Shown: positions 12,501-21,235 of the stretch, one piece after another | Numbering within the stretch: position 1 is the stretch's first letter | Layout of the letters: the number at the start of each line of letters is the position of its first letter | Origin: Allacma fusca | Taxonomy: Eukaryota; Arthropoda; Collembola; Symphypleona; Sminthuridae | Reading direction: 5' to 3' | DNA length: 64,000 nt | Assembly (NCBI GenBank): GCA_947179485.1 | Contig: OX359246.1 | Coordinates: 21,886,001 to 21,950,000 of the forward strand | Made by a program: the position numbers and the translations under genes | The notes under the pieces: model-generated | Database searches by the model: none | The model's input: the letters and a program-made list of their open reading frames with translations, nothing else | What the model was told of the DNA's origin: nothing

Positions 12501-15500
12501 AATGTGCTCCTCGAGCACACGTCCATACAACCTGGTACGAGCACAAAGTTACTCCCACGATGGAAGGGTCCCTTTTCTGTTATTGACCGACCCTCCGAAG
12601 TTAACTACACTATTAGAGGATCTGTTGGTAACACTGTTAAAACCCTCACAGTTCATGTGTCCAGGTTGAAAATATTTTATGAACGCCCCAATGTGTTCAA
12701 CACTAAATCTCTGCTCAATAATGACGATGCACCTCCAGTGCAGGAATCTTCTACAAATCTACAAGACATTCCTCAGGAACTTACTAAATCTACAGGAGAA
12801 CTACCTTCTCCAGAACCTGACATTACTCCTGAACTTATTGCTGAACAACCCTCAAGTCCAGCCGACGTTATTCTTGAACCAAATTTACCTACAGCTGACA
12901 CTCATGCATTTCCACTACGGGATACAGTGCCTCCATTTCCCGTTCAACAACCTCCTACAATTCCTCCAGAAAATCAAGAGCAACCTCATAAACCTACCTA
13001 TAGAGAAGCACTAATGTCTGCACCTAAAAATTCTACTGTGGAAATTCCTCGCTCCTCCTCTATAACACTTCCTAATAAACGTGTTAGGAGAACCCAGCAA
13101 CAATTATTGGAACAAGACTCTCAACACATATTACCCACAGATTTTTATTCCCGTCAAGATTCGGATTTTAGGCGTAGCACAAGAACTCATATCCACGCAT
13201 TGGACAATTTATTTAACTTCACAGTGGTTAAACCTACCACTAATCACAGTTATCGGCTATAACATCATATGCCTTCAATCCCACTTCATTTATGCTCTGT
13301 ACTCAACTTTATTACAAACACTTTGAGACACGGGCTCCATCTGCAACACCAATGATATTGCACAAAAACTTTATCTTGCTGACATATTTACTAATATGTA
13401 TTTATTCTGAGTTCCAGAACACATTTCCACTGACTATAGCAGACTTCTCAACATGACCCACATTCACGGATGTTCAGGTCCGCAACCCATATGATGAAAG
13501 CAAACACACATGGGACGCCATGCCATTTGCAAGTTATCTACAATCAAGAAAAACACAAAAAAAAAAAAAATTTTTTTTATTACTAACAATTTTTCCTAGC
13601 TTCACAAACACTTTAACATAATTCTCACACATCACATTCTTATATTACACACTTAGTAATTTTTGTCCCAATTCTATACCTATGTACTATGAGCTGCAGC
13701 TCCCAAGACATTTTTAATTATTTCCAGAAATTGTAACTGATCACTACATTTCGCCACTTCCCATTAGACACCCTGTACACACACAAAATTTCTGTAAAAT
13801 CTATTATACACACACTTTCAAGTTCATATTATAAGCTATTTTTCAATTTCAATCTCACTAACCCAATACAAAATTGTTACTCACCGTATATAAGGTCTCT
13901 ATTTTGCCAATTCCCTCTCCAAAAGTTTCCTCAATTCTATCTTAATAATTCTGAGGACAGAATTTTCTGCCACTACAGGAAGTATATACTGACTGATTGT
14001 ACTACTAGTGTCTAAAACTAACGATGTTCTAATGATAATACACATTTTAATACGAATATTATATGTTAAAATGATAAAATTTCAAGAAATAGTATTTACA
14101 GAGCTGAAAAAAGTTTATTCAACTTAAGTGGAAACAATGGGGACATTGTTTGCCCTTCCTGGTAGAATGTTAACCGATATTTAGTAACACTTAATAAATA
14201 CGCCACTACTATCTCCCAATACGGCTCTTGTCGGCCAATGTACCTACGCATGGAACGCCATGTAATCAAATGGCGCTCCGCTAGGTACATATGTAAAGGA
14301 AGACTAGCCTCAAGTTAGCGTGCGTTTGAAGGCTAAAAGGTGGCAAGTAGCTACTTTTAGGCATCCTTGCTAAGCTTAGACATAGGAATTAAGGATAACG
14401 TAGATTTCCGACATCCAGAGTTACTTTTCTGTGTTGAGGTTTCCTTTAAAAATGTGTAACTAAATATTATTGGTTCAAACTTAAACCTTTGTAAATACTG
14501 GAGGTGGGCACATTTGTGCTCACCTCCGTATAAAACCTCGTGCCTCCGTAGGTACGAAGAGGAGAGTAACATCAGATCTTGAACTAAGCAGAGCAAGGGA
14601 AGGCGTGTGAGACTCGACTGTGTATCAAAACTACGCATTATAAATAAAAACTATATACTGTGAGAACAACTCCTTATACGTGCTTACGCATCTTACTTTC
14701 GTATCTTCCATACGTTGAGACTAAAACCCGAAATCCCTCACTCCAAGGCAAGTGCCTTTCTACCGTCTACATTTCCCCATCATCTCGGCTCTCACTCTCA
14801 TTACCATCAATATTCCCTTTAATTTCCATAATCGGCTCTTCATTTCATTCTCCTCAATTACGAACCACCATTAACTACTACATTAATAATAACATCATAT
14901 ACATAGGGGATTATTTGCCAAGTTTAGATTCCTTTTATTAGAGAACAGGCTTTTGAGTCAGTTTGATATTTTTATACAGTTGTTTAATCTTCTCTAAGAG
15001 AAATAATTCAAAGCGAAATGAAACCAAATACAACTGATATTCTCAATTCTGGTCAAGCAACTTATTTCTAGGGAACTATTCTATTTAACAAATCAGTGCT
15101 TTTGAATTTTTATTCAAACAATTACGCAACATTAAAACTTTCCTAAGACTATAATGAAAATTGAATTGTTATCTAGAAAGGGTAGCTCTTTTATAGACTA
15201 CACGTATATTTAAATGATTCCTTTCCATTCAATAGTTTACACTTTTAAAGGAAACGCAAGAAACAGAGCAGCAGCTTCTTAGTTTTTAATGTACCAGACC
15301 TGTTACATTTATATGGTGTACACTCATCTGTGAACTATGTATGTATTGTGTTGTAATTTATTTTTAGTTTCTGTGCGAAGATGGATACTGTACCAATAGC
15401 AGCTGGGTAATTTGACACCGCATGTCTTCTTGATACATTGTATGGGCGTCTATGAGCTTTTGTAATTCTAATCCTGTTTGCATTTGTACAGGTGTGCAAC

Positions 15501-15674
15501 GGTGTGAATGACTGCTGGGACGGAAGTGATGAAGAGTATTATTGTAATTCTACTATCCGGAGTGGCGTCGAGGGTGTTTTGGCACCAGAAAAAAAAGCTA
15601 TCCCTAGAAACAGTCAAATCCTGTCCGAATCGGCCTCAAAAAAGCAGGCGAAAAGTCAAGGTTGGCAGAAGTAA
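3504..15674 (+). CDS. LDLa-1: secreted four-LDLa-repeat protein
   Basis: Nine exons: 3504-3602, 3736-3774, 3879-3953, 4041-4079, 4374-4436, 4882-4945, 5065-5111, 15368-15406, 15492-15674. The product is 215 residues with a hydrophobic signal peptide (start MLNKVIPFLIPSIFLVV), then four LDLa repeats with CDG and SDE calcium-site signatures, then a basic tail from NSTIRSGVEGVLAP onward with one N-glycosylation sequon. Every intron is GT-AG and the phases join cleanly. Repeats 1 and 2 have Tyr where the third LDLa cysteine should be; repeat 2 has an extra Cys (MCC). The mature part has 24 cysteines by my count. LDLa modules bind ligands through Ca-dependent acidic sites, but the ligand is unknown. 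The 9.7 kb Gypsy-1 lies in intron 7 in sense orientation and could cause premature polyadenylation; coding exons are intact. Confidence 0.85.
5156..5882 (+). repeat. Gypsy-1 5' LTR
   Basis: 727 bp, starting TGTTAACC and ending TAACA. U3 contains an imperfect stem around 5227-5280 and a near-perfect palindrome at 5488-5515 directly before TATAAAA (5517-5523). AATAAA is at 5631-5636, so R lies roughly between 5545 and 5655. Small open frames within the LTR occur in both copies and are not supported as genes. Confidence 0.93.
5883..5902 (+). other. Gypsy-1 primer-binding site
   Basis: The LTR is followed directly by TGGTGAACGGTGCGGGTTCG. Its complement ends in CCA and has the form of a tRNA 3' end extending into the T loop (acceptor strand, T-stem CCCGC, then CGAA). 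The particular tRNA could not be assigned by eye. Confidence 0.7.
6136..8760 (+). CDS. Gypsy-1 Gag polyprotein
   Basis: 874 residues from the first ATG (MSPHDIRF); the frame is open slightly further upstream but without ATG. The N-terminal half is Ser/Thr/Pro-rich and low in complexity. A retrotransposon capsid-like region lies around residues 540-690. Near the C-terminus are two CCHC zinc knuckles, CYKCNQTGHTARYC and CGRCSRPGHHANRC, followed by a Gln-rich basic end. Gag forms the particle and packages element RNA. At 874 residues it is long for a Gypsy Gag. The 250-bp leader holds two copies of GTGGCGTCAGCCGC (near 5993 and 6066) and a short upstream ORF. Confidence 0.92.
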   Translation: MSPHDIRFIRVAELFNHPEYIICNNQKYIALLLSEAALVQLTHDDEIRARAKYSHLSSTRALYLYKFYKLFKQKLPRYVNSNIEPQPVDRSDIKVIRKNPSRIPRSINSSTTTLPETTVVTVPDDILTHVPSSEGETDTEGPTPEPTTPLGGFASFNPSRTSTPAVSSGPADNDSIFVTTQSVSTTFNLSNNHTLTGTPVAPHPQPTSSRLFASRDLLEDVAQKLVDDIKTKQEIDSSGTSILTYAHYQQLLYDLHLTTEVTSDGTYLNTRETFTRIVARILRIFTLWQTNSTEFAPIIEEIEDIQTSLLAQEFCPTVTTTPVTTTTHSVSTTKTPTYVIETHSYTPVILAWTTQLQAAHNSTQDIAHLLSYASYLGIVQEFNLASKYTHNHCHFSSQQAYKEGLFLLDQQFISIATQTYPDIFSAPVSNPDNHTNTAPHDNTAVLIPDVDTTAAYDSDNPIYNINITPPPLSDSNSDSGSLHSESLHFTTATNSSSSSRTTSPIPTPPLIPTIIPTKNSTMDYTRFLFDKPSYPSPKISSEELAEFLLRCDDFFNTFQTDDKMKKSYVYRKLSDAAKTAKDFLSHFYNLTSTSRQTYAQFRDDLLNKMPRDIPDRKSKLLDALSMTPYPHEPPTKFVLRVKSAASTDWSTFPEATTVKTLLDKLDTTVKIFITSKNLKIKNFNHLLDALRDYESCTTPHTDHNAVTLATPVLPSSLEQTLATLLEKIEKLEAKDTPIMAVTQHAQPQRSQYNNFQPGLGSNIQRTYTCYKCNQTGHTARYCPIQPTQPQIPASQSPEICGRCSRPGHHANRCRQPVAIHYQQFPQYMQRRREERQQQLQGQPLNSNGQAPQGLPRRQLLPIQAADHQNSQDSR
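8850..13262 (+). CDS. Gypsy-1 Pol polyprotein
   Basis: 1,470 residues from the first ATG. The frame stays open upstream across the gag stop (TTHITVHSLSCSLKIIVSIN), including a typical protease strand, so translation probably enters by a -1 shift from gag. Domains in order: aspartic protease (LIDTGAAAS at residues 7-15, ILGTDF), reverse transcriptase with AYVDD near residue 590, RNase H (YTDAS), integrase zinc region (HTGH ... CSFC), and integrase core D1012, D1072, E1108 (D-x35-E). A GPF/Y-type module (RWKGPF) and a disordered tail with RRSTR follow. All catalytic residues seen are present, so it could be active. I found no clean slippery heptamer before the gag stop. Confidence 0.93.
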   Translation: MNLPCLIDTGAAASLIHPSYVPQGTHITKTNLTLIDASGNNMPNTGLALVKIQIGKSTFLHPFIIAPSTTLRCILGTDFLYSKGGFLINTEKNILFNKFTGNIPLIHTLVQHDNALREQCELPVQLIQNFSTTTQLSNKSHSNKDQEATFLPDPWFASTTPPVTSFPISTSTQTLPTFQDQASQTLTTTKNKSQHGNKYSQPAKYSPTPDMSSDETDQEYFHRSTHPLRRRISTSRKMTLKTAPTPISSVSAKPATQAKITTIPILCVSTTMEDDVLRVHGTQVISPRSHVTIATIHSIEQTSPVYFQPHESLHKQFHILAPHAILSPDSKFFLLTNPTSMTITLPDGLGLGNLTPFDTQDNSMNPIHINAINTSQLETEIASFKINPDLNPEDQTKLRSLLREYRNSFAFHPHELGKCSTIPFRVELQSGRIVAHKPYKTSSYQDAIIDAEVKKLLNNNIIEPSTSPFSSPVIIVFKKPNDQGVRKPQMVIDFRSLNAITTPMHWPLPSIDEILRRLQNQKYFSTLDLASGFHQITVEPASREKLSFITRNGQYQYKDMPFGTRNSPSHFCRVIDVILADLKYNTALAYVDDIIVASQTIDEHISKLRKIFIRFAQHNLKFEPTKCKFGYEKINLLGFTITAYGIQPYDDNLNGLRQMPAPTNITTVQSFLGMANFFRRFVPNFAHIAAPLRELTKKNTPFLWTHECDQAFQALKNLLLCKPVLAHYDPQKETFLYTDASYQGLGAYMTQLHPDGLEHPVFFLSRRLNKYEAKYHIRLLELLAITWSVMKLKEYLLGIHFTVRTDHHSLCYIMKSKDSLDPKLQRLQLLLMPYDITIKYVKGTTHKVADCLSRNPFQEPTHSQTDDEACLSVHTIDIGTLQSEQAKDPALMDIINKLPSNWRVRSTYALYNNILYKHNKKLGEKSLLMIPHHMVPDIIKRHHNPVSHTGHTKALKEIQQSYYWKTMSQDIKDFIQSCSFCQARKSPRGQKQPGEFQFIPIPLRPFERIQMDVQGPLTNKEGRPRYIITAICYLTKFLVAEVVPTADASAIAKFIFNKIAAVYSLPEIIQSDQGTEFNNAVITELSKIFDFKMNYSTAFHPQTQGLIERSHQTLGDCIAIYRAENKADWPHAIPAITFHLNNTLHSSHGFTPFYVLHGFHARTPLRNAFPTFTPENRNVQDMTSLWKTTHDILETQRKKYAARVNQSKRTINYNIGDNVLLEHTSIQPGTSTKLLPRWKGPFSVIDRPSEVNYTIRGSVGNTVKTLTVHVSRLKIFYERPNVFNTKSLLNNDDAPPVQESSTNLQDIPQELTKSTGELPSPEPDITPELIAEQPSSPADVILEPNLPTADTHAFPLRDTVPPFPVQQPPTIPPENQEQPHKPTYREALMSAPKNSTVEIPRSSSITLPNKRVRRTQQQLLEQDSQHILPTDFYSRQDSDFRRSTRTHIHALDNLFNFTVVKPTTNHSYRL
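13263..14167 (+). other. Gypsy-1 3' untranslated region
   Basis: About 900 bp between pol and the 3' LTR with no supported ORF. A run of A followed by T lies at about 13557-13579. The expected polypurine tract next to the LTR is not obvious; GGAAACAATGGGGACA around 14130 is the best purine-rich candidate and is not adjacent. No envelope-like gene is seen. Confidence 0.7.
14168..14894 (+). repeat. Gypsy-1 3' LTR
   Basis: 727 bp, the same length as the 5' LTR and identical wherever I compared them. TATA box, palindrome and AATAAA are repeated. It is followed by TCAT, the second half of the target duplication. Confidence 0.93.
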
Positions 15675-15822
15675 TGGAGAAGAGCCAGGTCACATATTTA
15701 GATATCATCAAATAATGTTGGATTAATAGGATTAAGAAATTATTCAATGTCAGTTGTATAGATTTAACGCCTATGAAATATTATTATTTTCATAGGGGTG
15801 TGTGTGTCTAATCAATTATGAG

Positions 15823-15828
15823 AATAAA
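15823..15828 (+). terminator. LDLa-1 poly(A) signal
   Basis: AATAAA about 150 bp after the stop codon, in a block (GAATAAAAGTA) shared with LDLa-2 and in related form with LDLa-3 and LDLa-4. Confidence 0.6.
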
Positions 15829-17947
15829 AGTATCGTAGTTATGTTATTTCAAATATTGCATGCTCTTGAGTTGAATTTAATTAATTCGAAATAGGCCATA
15901 GTAGCCCTTGTTTTTATTAACTTTTCATAAAGCTTACCTGTGATGGGCCTGTAAGATTTCACATCGAAGAAATTTTGTCTTAGGGCTGAAATATTAAAGA
16001 ATACATTTGAGTTGTTATCATTTATGCAATATCTGGCCGCCATAACAAGTTTTCAAATGATCGTACTAAAAGGGAAAATTGAATGAAAGGGAAATATTGT
16101 ATACCAGGACTTCGCTTATGGGGTAATTTTTTTATCAAGCAGAAGAGTCCGTGCACTCCGAAAACTCTTGGTATAGAACCGATTGTTCCAACTCCGTCCC
16201 AAAGTAACACGGGGACAATATTTATTGACCTAAGTTGTCACTTTCCCAGAACCTGGGACATCCCACCCCGATCCAAAGCACAGTGTAGACAGCAAAACGA
16301 CATAGCGAGAGAACCTCAAAAAGGTTCCAGTGAGAACGTTCCAAAATGACCTTACTTTGAAAATGATTGGAGGGGACAATGTCCTACCTTGTTGTTTTGC
16401 GTCTGCGTAGAATATATATGCATTTGGTAGATGCACAAGCAAATTTATTTCTAATTATCTAGACTAATAAATACAGATTTGCACGTATGTACATATGTAT
16501 ACATAAAGCTTCTTTATTTTATAGTTGTGCTGCAAAAAATCCGAAAAACTACTCAGATTTCCTTGCATGTTCACTTTATGTCGCGTTCTTTAGGGAAATA
16601 TACGAAAACGAGTTCATTACTTATTCCACGAATTAATATTCGAATTTTTCTTTCCACTATTTTTGATCTTGGTAACTTCCAGAGATGCCTTAGCGCAATG
16701 CGCGCTTGTATGTGTCTATTAAATTTTTATCGTATAATTGCCTATGCGGACTCTTATTCTACAATTCATACAATGACTATAATAACATTATTGTTTCCCT
16801 TGGTGACAAATAATTTTCATTCTTATGCTTACAATCATGGAGGACATTTTCATCAGGAAAATACACACCGTAATGGTTCGATTACTGGCCATCAGGGGTG
16901 GATTTACGGGGCGGCCCACCCTGGCCCGGCCAGGGTAAAAAATTTAGGGCCAGCCAATGAGCTGTGTAGAAGAGCATTCATTTGTGTACCAACCGCATTT
17001 GCGGACCTGTTTACTAGTACAAGCTAGTTTTCTCACAATCCGAAGCGGAGAGAACCAAGATGATTACCTATGTAGGATTATTGTAAAATTGTTGCCAATT
17101 TCGGTCAATGATGTTAGATTAACGGGACATGAAAATCAACCCAGGAGTTCTTATATCCTTAAACATTAGGTCAAAGGAAAACTTTAATTTCAGACTAGCG
17201 GTGCTTAGTAATAATTTATTATTTTAGCGGAGGGATTAGATTTGAAATACATATGTACATTAATACGTGTATGCATATCCTCAAATTTGGTGTTGTATAT
17301 AGAGCCATAATAATTTGGTAAGTTCTTAAACACTCGACCCACCCAGTATTAGTTTTGGGCTCGAGGGGACCAACAAATTTTGTGTACGGACAATGTGGAG
17401 GATAATGTTGGTTGCTGGTGGCGGAATCATGGTTTACAAGTAAAGGGTTTGAGAAAATGAAGGAAATATTTGGGTATATTTTTATTATTCATTAAATTAT
17501 TTGTTTGGTATTTGTTAAAATGTAAACCTGAATTTAGGTAGAAGTCAAACTTTCGGAAAGCTCACCTCTTGATTGACACTTACATAGTACCACAAAGAAG
17601 ATTAAGAAGATACTGTGAAACACACCATCTTCAGAAACTAAAGTTTCATGATTTCCTATCTGATGCTGAGCCTAGCTCCAAGAAATAGAACTTTTCATAG
17701 AACTTTTATCTAAGTAATTCTTAGTTTTAAAATTTCCTACGACTTCAGTCATATCCATAGCTACTGATTGTTTTTACAGTGATACTTTAGTATTTTAGAA
17801 CATTTCAGCGTGGATATAATTTATCTGTGTTTATGAATATGTAGAACATGAATGGATCAAGGCGCCTACAAAATCTATTTATAATTATCTACAACCAGTT
17901 TAATACACATTTGCTAGTATGTACGAAAATCTAATCAAATATTTCAG
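15829..17947 (+). repeat. Intergenic spacer repeat, copy 1
   Basis: No gene found. About 16140-17930 is a close duplicate of 36763-40090. Part of it (about 16360-16700, including the ATTGGAGGGGACAATGTCC and TGCAAAAAATCCGAAAA blocks) recurs near 40900-41220 and 48775-49160. A hAT-end-like fragment, CAGGGGTGGATTTACGGGG, is at about 16895. Similarity to the second copy stops near 17930, about 17 bp before the P450-2 exon, which marks the junction that removed exons 1-4 of that gene. Confidence 0.6.
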
Positions 17948-18334
17948 GATTGCTGATGACGGGAATTTCCTTGGAAGTCTGGCCATATTTCTGCCCTGGT
18001 TTGCCCAAATCGCTCCCAAGTAGTGCATCGCATGGGTTCAAAACAGTCGAACCTGAACCTGAACCTGGACCCAAACTTTGGGTACCTCAAAAGTGTGAAC
18101 CTGTACCTGAAAATGTACCCATTTAACAGGTTAAAATATTTTGATCCTGAACCTGACCCAATTGCATTTTTGTAGTACCCGCACCTGATTAGTACCTGAA
18201 CCCGAAAAAGTACCCAAAAGACGACCTGAACCCGTGTATTTTTGAACCGGACCTGAACATGTTTGGGTACTTGAGAATCCGAACTTTTTTAAAATTCTAT
18301 CTTGTATTAAAAGTACAAATATTACAAAATATAT

Positions 18335-18568
18335 TGTGAGGTTAACTATAACACTCAAACCTAAAATTATGGGACTTAACTTATAATTATGAAATTATGA
18401 TGAGAGAGTAAAAACTAGGTCTAGTCCGTTCGAGCGTTAGGTAAAGACTCCCCTTTATTCATACAATTACCGCAATACATTATGCTTAGCCAAGCGCACC
18501 ATATAGTCTCACTACACAGTACCCCTCTACACCTATACACATAAGTGCCTTGTGAGTGCACCCTCACA
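18335..18568 (-). repeat. Gypsy-2 3' LTR
   Basis: 234 bp with 7-bp inverted ends TGTGAGG/CCTCACA. In element direction it begins TGTGAGGGTGCACTCACA, itself a short inverted repeat, and contains GAATAAAG as a likely poly(A) signal. Confidence 0.93.
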
Positions 18569-18582
18569 ACTTCCCCCCCACT
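18569..18582 (-). other. Gypsy-2 polypurine tract
   Basis: In element direction, AAGTGGGGGGAAGT abuts the 3' LTR, a typical plus-strand primer position. Confidence 0.8.
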
Positions 18583-19265
18583 TGAGAACCTCAAATGTCC
18601 TCATTTGAAAGCTATTACATAACATTTTCTTTACCTAATATTACGCCCAAATCCCTATATTATTACCTATTCATTCGTGTTAATATACATTAATTAATAA
18701 ATCCATCATAAATGCAAATCATCGCAAATTATTTACAATTGATCATAAATAAATTAAGTGAGGTCTTTACATCCTTACTAGACCCTCACATACTAATTTA
18801 TAATCACAAAAACACCTTTCACACATACACGCCCTTTGCTTCTGATCTCTTTACTTCAGATGTCCTCCGGCCTTGCACTCGTAAACCACCGCTCCGGACT
18901 CTGGAAAATAGAAAGGTCATAACACAATTAAATCTCTGAATTAATTTTCAATAGCCAATTAACCCAGGATCCAGACGACGACTGATTAAGAAATAAGTCA
19001 TACTCGTACATACACCCTTTCTCAATCTGTCATTTCCTCTTTCCGGCGATTAGTTTACAATAAATTCTTGTTCTAATTAAAACGTGATTAAAACTAACTT
19101 AAAATCCGACTTAACCTAGTTACCGAATTACCTAATTAAAAATTAAAACTGTAACCTAAATAAATAATTAAACTTTCCCTTAAAATTGAGTAAATAAAAT
19201 AAACCTTTTCTCATATAATTGTTTTCTAACCATTCAAATACTCCCAAACCTTACTCCTTCCCCAC

Positions 19266-20117
19266 TTAAATGTGGTCCTCGGATTTCTCCCCTCTCGCCG
19301 CTTTCACCATACACTCGACCAGATACCAAACTTGTCGGACTCTTGGGGTCAGTTCCTCAGGAGTGATACCCATCTTCCACATCTTAATGGTGGGCTCTAC
19401 ATCCCCTACATCATACAGCCTCAAATCGACCGTCAAGTCCTTCTTCTCTTCTGGACTTTGACCGCTCCACCACCATGTCAACTCGTCCTCGTACACTCGC
19501 CTTTCCACATCTCCATAACAAAGAAATGTGACACATTTTGGCGGACTGCTTTTCTCCTCCTTGACCACATCTTGTAAGTTTGCTTCGGCAACTCCCTGCT
19601 CCGTGGTTGTGGTTTCCGTGTTCGCAGGATTCTCTTCCTGCCTCAACGTAAACAGTCGGTAAAGAGCCCTCAGTCTTTCCCATTCTCCCTCCATCTGATA
19701 ATTTCGGAGTGATTCTAGGTCACTGATAACATCCTCTCGTTGATAATTGGCCGATGGTACTACTGGCCCCAACAGAGACGACAACGGCATGGTAACCAAT
19801 CGTTCAGGTTCCTTTACGTCGAACTTGAGGTAAAGCTCCATGGCCTCCGTATGATACCGAGACAGTAAGAACGTCGATGGAATCAGAGCCGTGCGGTACT
19901 TCCACAGCAGATCATAATAAAGGTCCTTCATTCCCGCTACCTTCTGGCCCTTCTTTTCCAGCGCTGATAGCTCCCCGACAACCTGACTCGCTATCGCCAA
20001 GCCCTCGTCGTCCAACAATATCCGGTGTAAGTATCTTCGAATATAATCAATCCGGATCCGAGTATCCAGAAATCTTGAGGAGAATGCTTGCACCGCATAA
20101 ACCTTACTATCAGCCAT
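19266..20117 (-). CDS. Gypsy-2 ORF3, unknown protein
   Basis: 283 residues from an ATG preceded by CCTTAG, a possible splice acceptor. It lies 1.1 kb after pol on the same strand, where envelope genes sit in some Gypsy lineages. No signal peptide, membrane segment or cysteine cluster is visible, so an envelope protein is unlikely. The N-terminal half looks helical and basic/hydrophobic (MADSKVYAVQAFSS start, FLLSRYHTEAMELYL). A Glu/Thr-rich linker around residues 165-195 separates it from a C-terminal part with ELTWWWSG and ITPEELTPRVRQVWYL. I do not recognise the family. The frame is clean and well composed, consistent with selection or recent insertion. Confidence 0.7.
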   Translation of the reverse strand: MADSKVYAVQAFSSRFLDTRIRIDYIRRYLHRILLDDEGLAIASQVVGELSALEKKGQKVAGMKDLYYDLLWKYRTALIPSTFLLSRYHTEAMELYLKFDVKEPERLVTMPLSSLLGPVVPSANYQREDVISDLESLRNYQMEGEWERLRALYRLFTLRQEENPANTETTTTEQGVAEANLQDVVKEEKSSPPKCVTFLCYGDVERRVYEDELTWWWSGQSPEEKKDLTVDLRLYDVGDVEPTIKMWKMGITPEELTPRVRQVWYLVECMVKAARGEKSEDHI

Positions 20118-21235
20118 GATCTAAGGCACGTAAAAGATGAAGAAATTAAAGAATAATAATAAAAAAAAAATCACCTCCAATTCCTTTCCACACTGGATCC
20201 CAACTTATCCTTATTATTCCTATTCTTATTGTTATTTTGAGTCATCATTAAAAATAAATCCTTATACATAAAAAATAATGTACTGTACCTTCAATTCACC
20301 CAAAGATTTAGAGTTAGAATCCAGACGTTTAGTCCTCAAGGGAACACAAGAAACAAGAATAACTCAATGAAGGAACTATCACTCCAGCCACCGCTCACAT
20401 GCAAGTCTGACAAGGATCTGTGGTAGGATTCAACGGACTGTTCGCTTGGGTTACTTGACTAGGAAAAGAAGGTAGAATATTTAAACAAGGTCATTTTAGG
20501 AACCCGATGTAAGTTCAAACTGGTAATAAGCAAAAGTTCAAATGCCACTATTCAAAAATTACTTTAGACAAGGATTCTATTTATAGAAAGGTAGGTAAGA
20601 ATGGAATTAATGTTACCACCTCAATAAGGTAATTTGATAACGCGGACATAGCCGGAGTCATAGACCTTCTAACGTGATAACAGGCCTTGCTCACTGTGCC
20701 CAGGACTATCTCTTGAAGATAATAGTTGAAGAAAAATAGCCACAGTTCTAGAAAAAAGAGAAATGACCCAATAAATGAAACACTCCTTACTATCTAGTTC
20801 CCAGTACAATCTATAAATAGTCTTAATTTAATTTTCTTTCAGCTGGCTCGAGTTGTTGCACTTGTCGATTGACCGTACCCTAACTTATGTAAATTAAAAT
20901 TAGGACTGAAAAAACTCTACTCCCAACATTTTGAGACTAAATGAATACTTAACCAATCTAAATATTTAACCAATCGTATTCTCTAGGGTAATGTTATTCT
21001 ATGTAGCTATTTCCGTGACCTTTCTACTCTCCCAACAGTACAAACTTCCTGATAAAATCTAATTACCAACCGCCATTAATCAAGGAAATTAATACAGAAT
21101 GCCTGAAGGGATAAATAAAAATAAAATATAACGGTACTCCTTTGGACCCCAAGCCAACTAGCTACATCCAACCATCCAGAAAATCGAATGTGTCTGGGGC
21201 CAATCTGTCTCTTCCAGAATGTACGTCACAGAATT
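20118..21235 (-). other. Gypsy-2 region between pol and ORF3
   Basis: About 1.1 kb with no supported ORF. It could hold a splice acceptor for a subgenomic ORF3 message. Confidence 0.5.

Larger units (their letters stand above)
5156..14894 (+). mobile_element. Gypsy-1, full-length Ty3/Gypsy LTR retrotransposon
   Basis: The element is 9,739 bp with two 727-bp LTRs, a primer-binding site, gag and a protease-RT-RNase H-integrase pol. A 4-bp target duplication TCAT lies at 5152-5155 and 14895-14898. The homologous intron of LDLa-2 (near 34310) carries the unoccupied site, so the borders are firm. gag and pol are both open over their full length. It sits in intron 7 of LDLa-1 in the same orientation. 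The near-identical LTRs indicate recent insertion. Confidence 0.95.

Noticed and set aside
16083-16349. 88-codon open frame in the spacer
   Set aside because: The homologous spacer at 36763-36990 does not conserve a start and the peptide shows no domain.
19266-20117. Gypsy-2 ORF3 as an envelope gene
   Set aside because: The position fits, but there is no signal peptide, transmembrane segment or cysteine-rich ectodomain.
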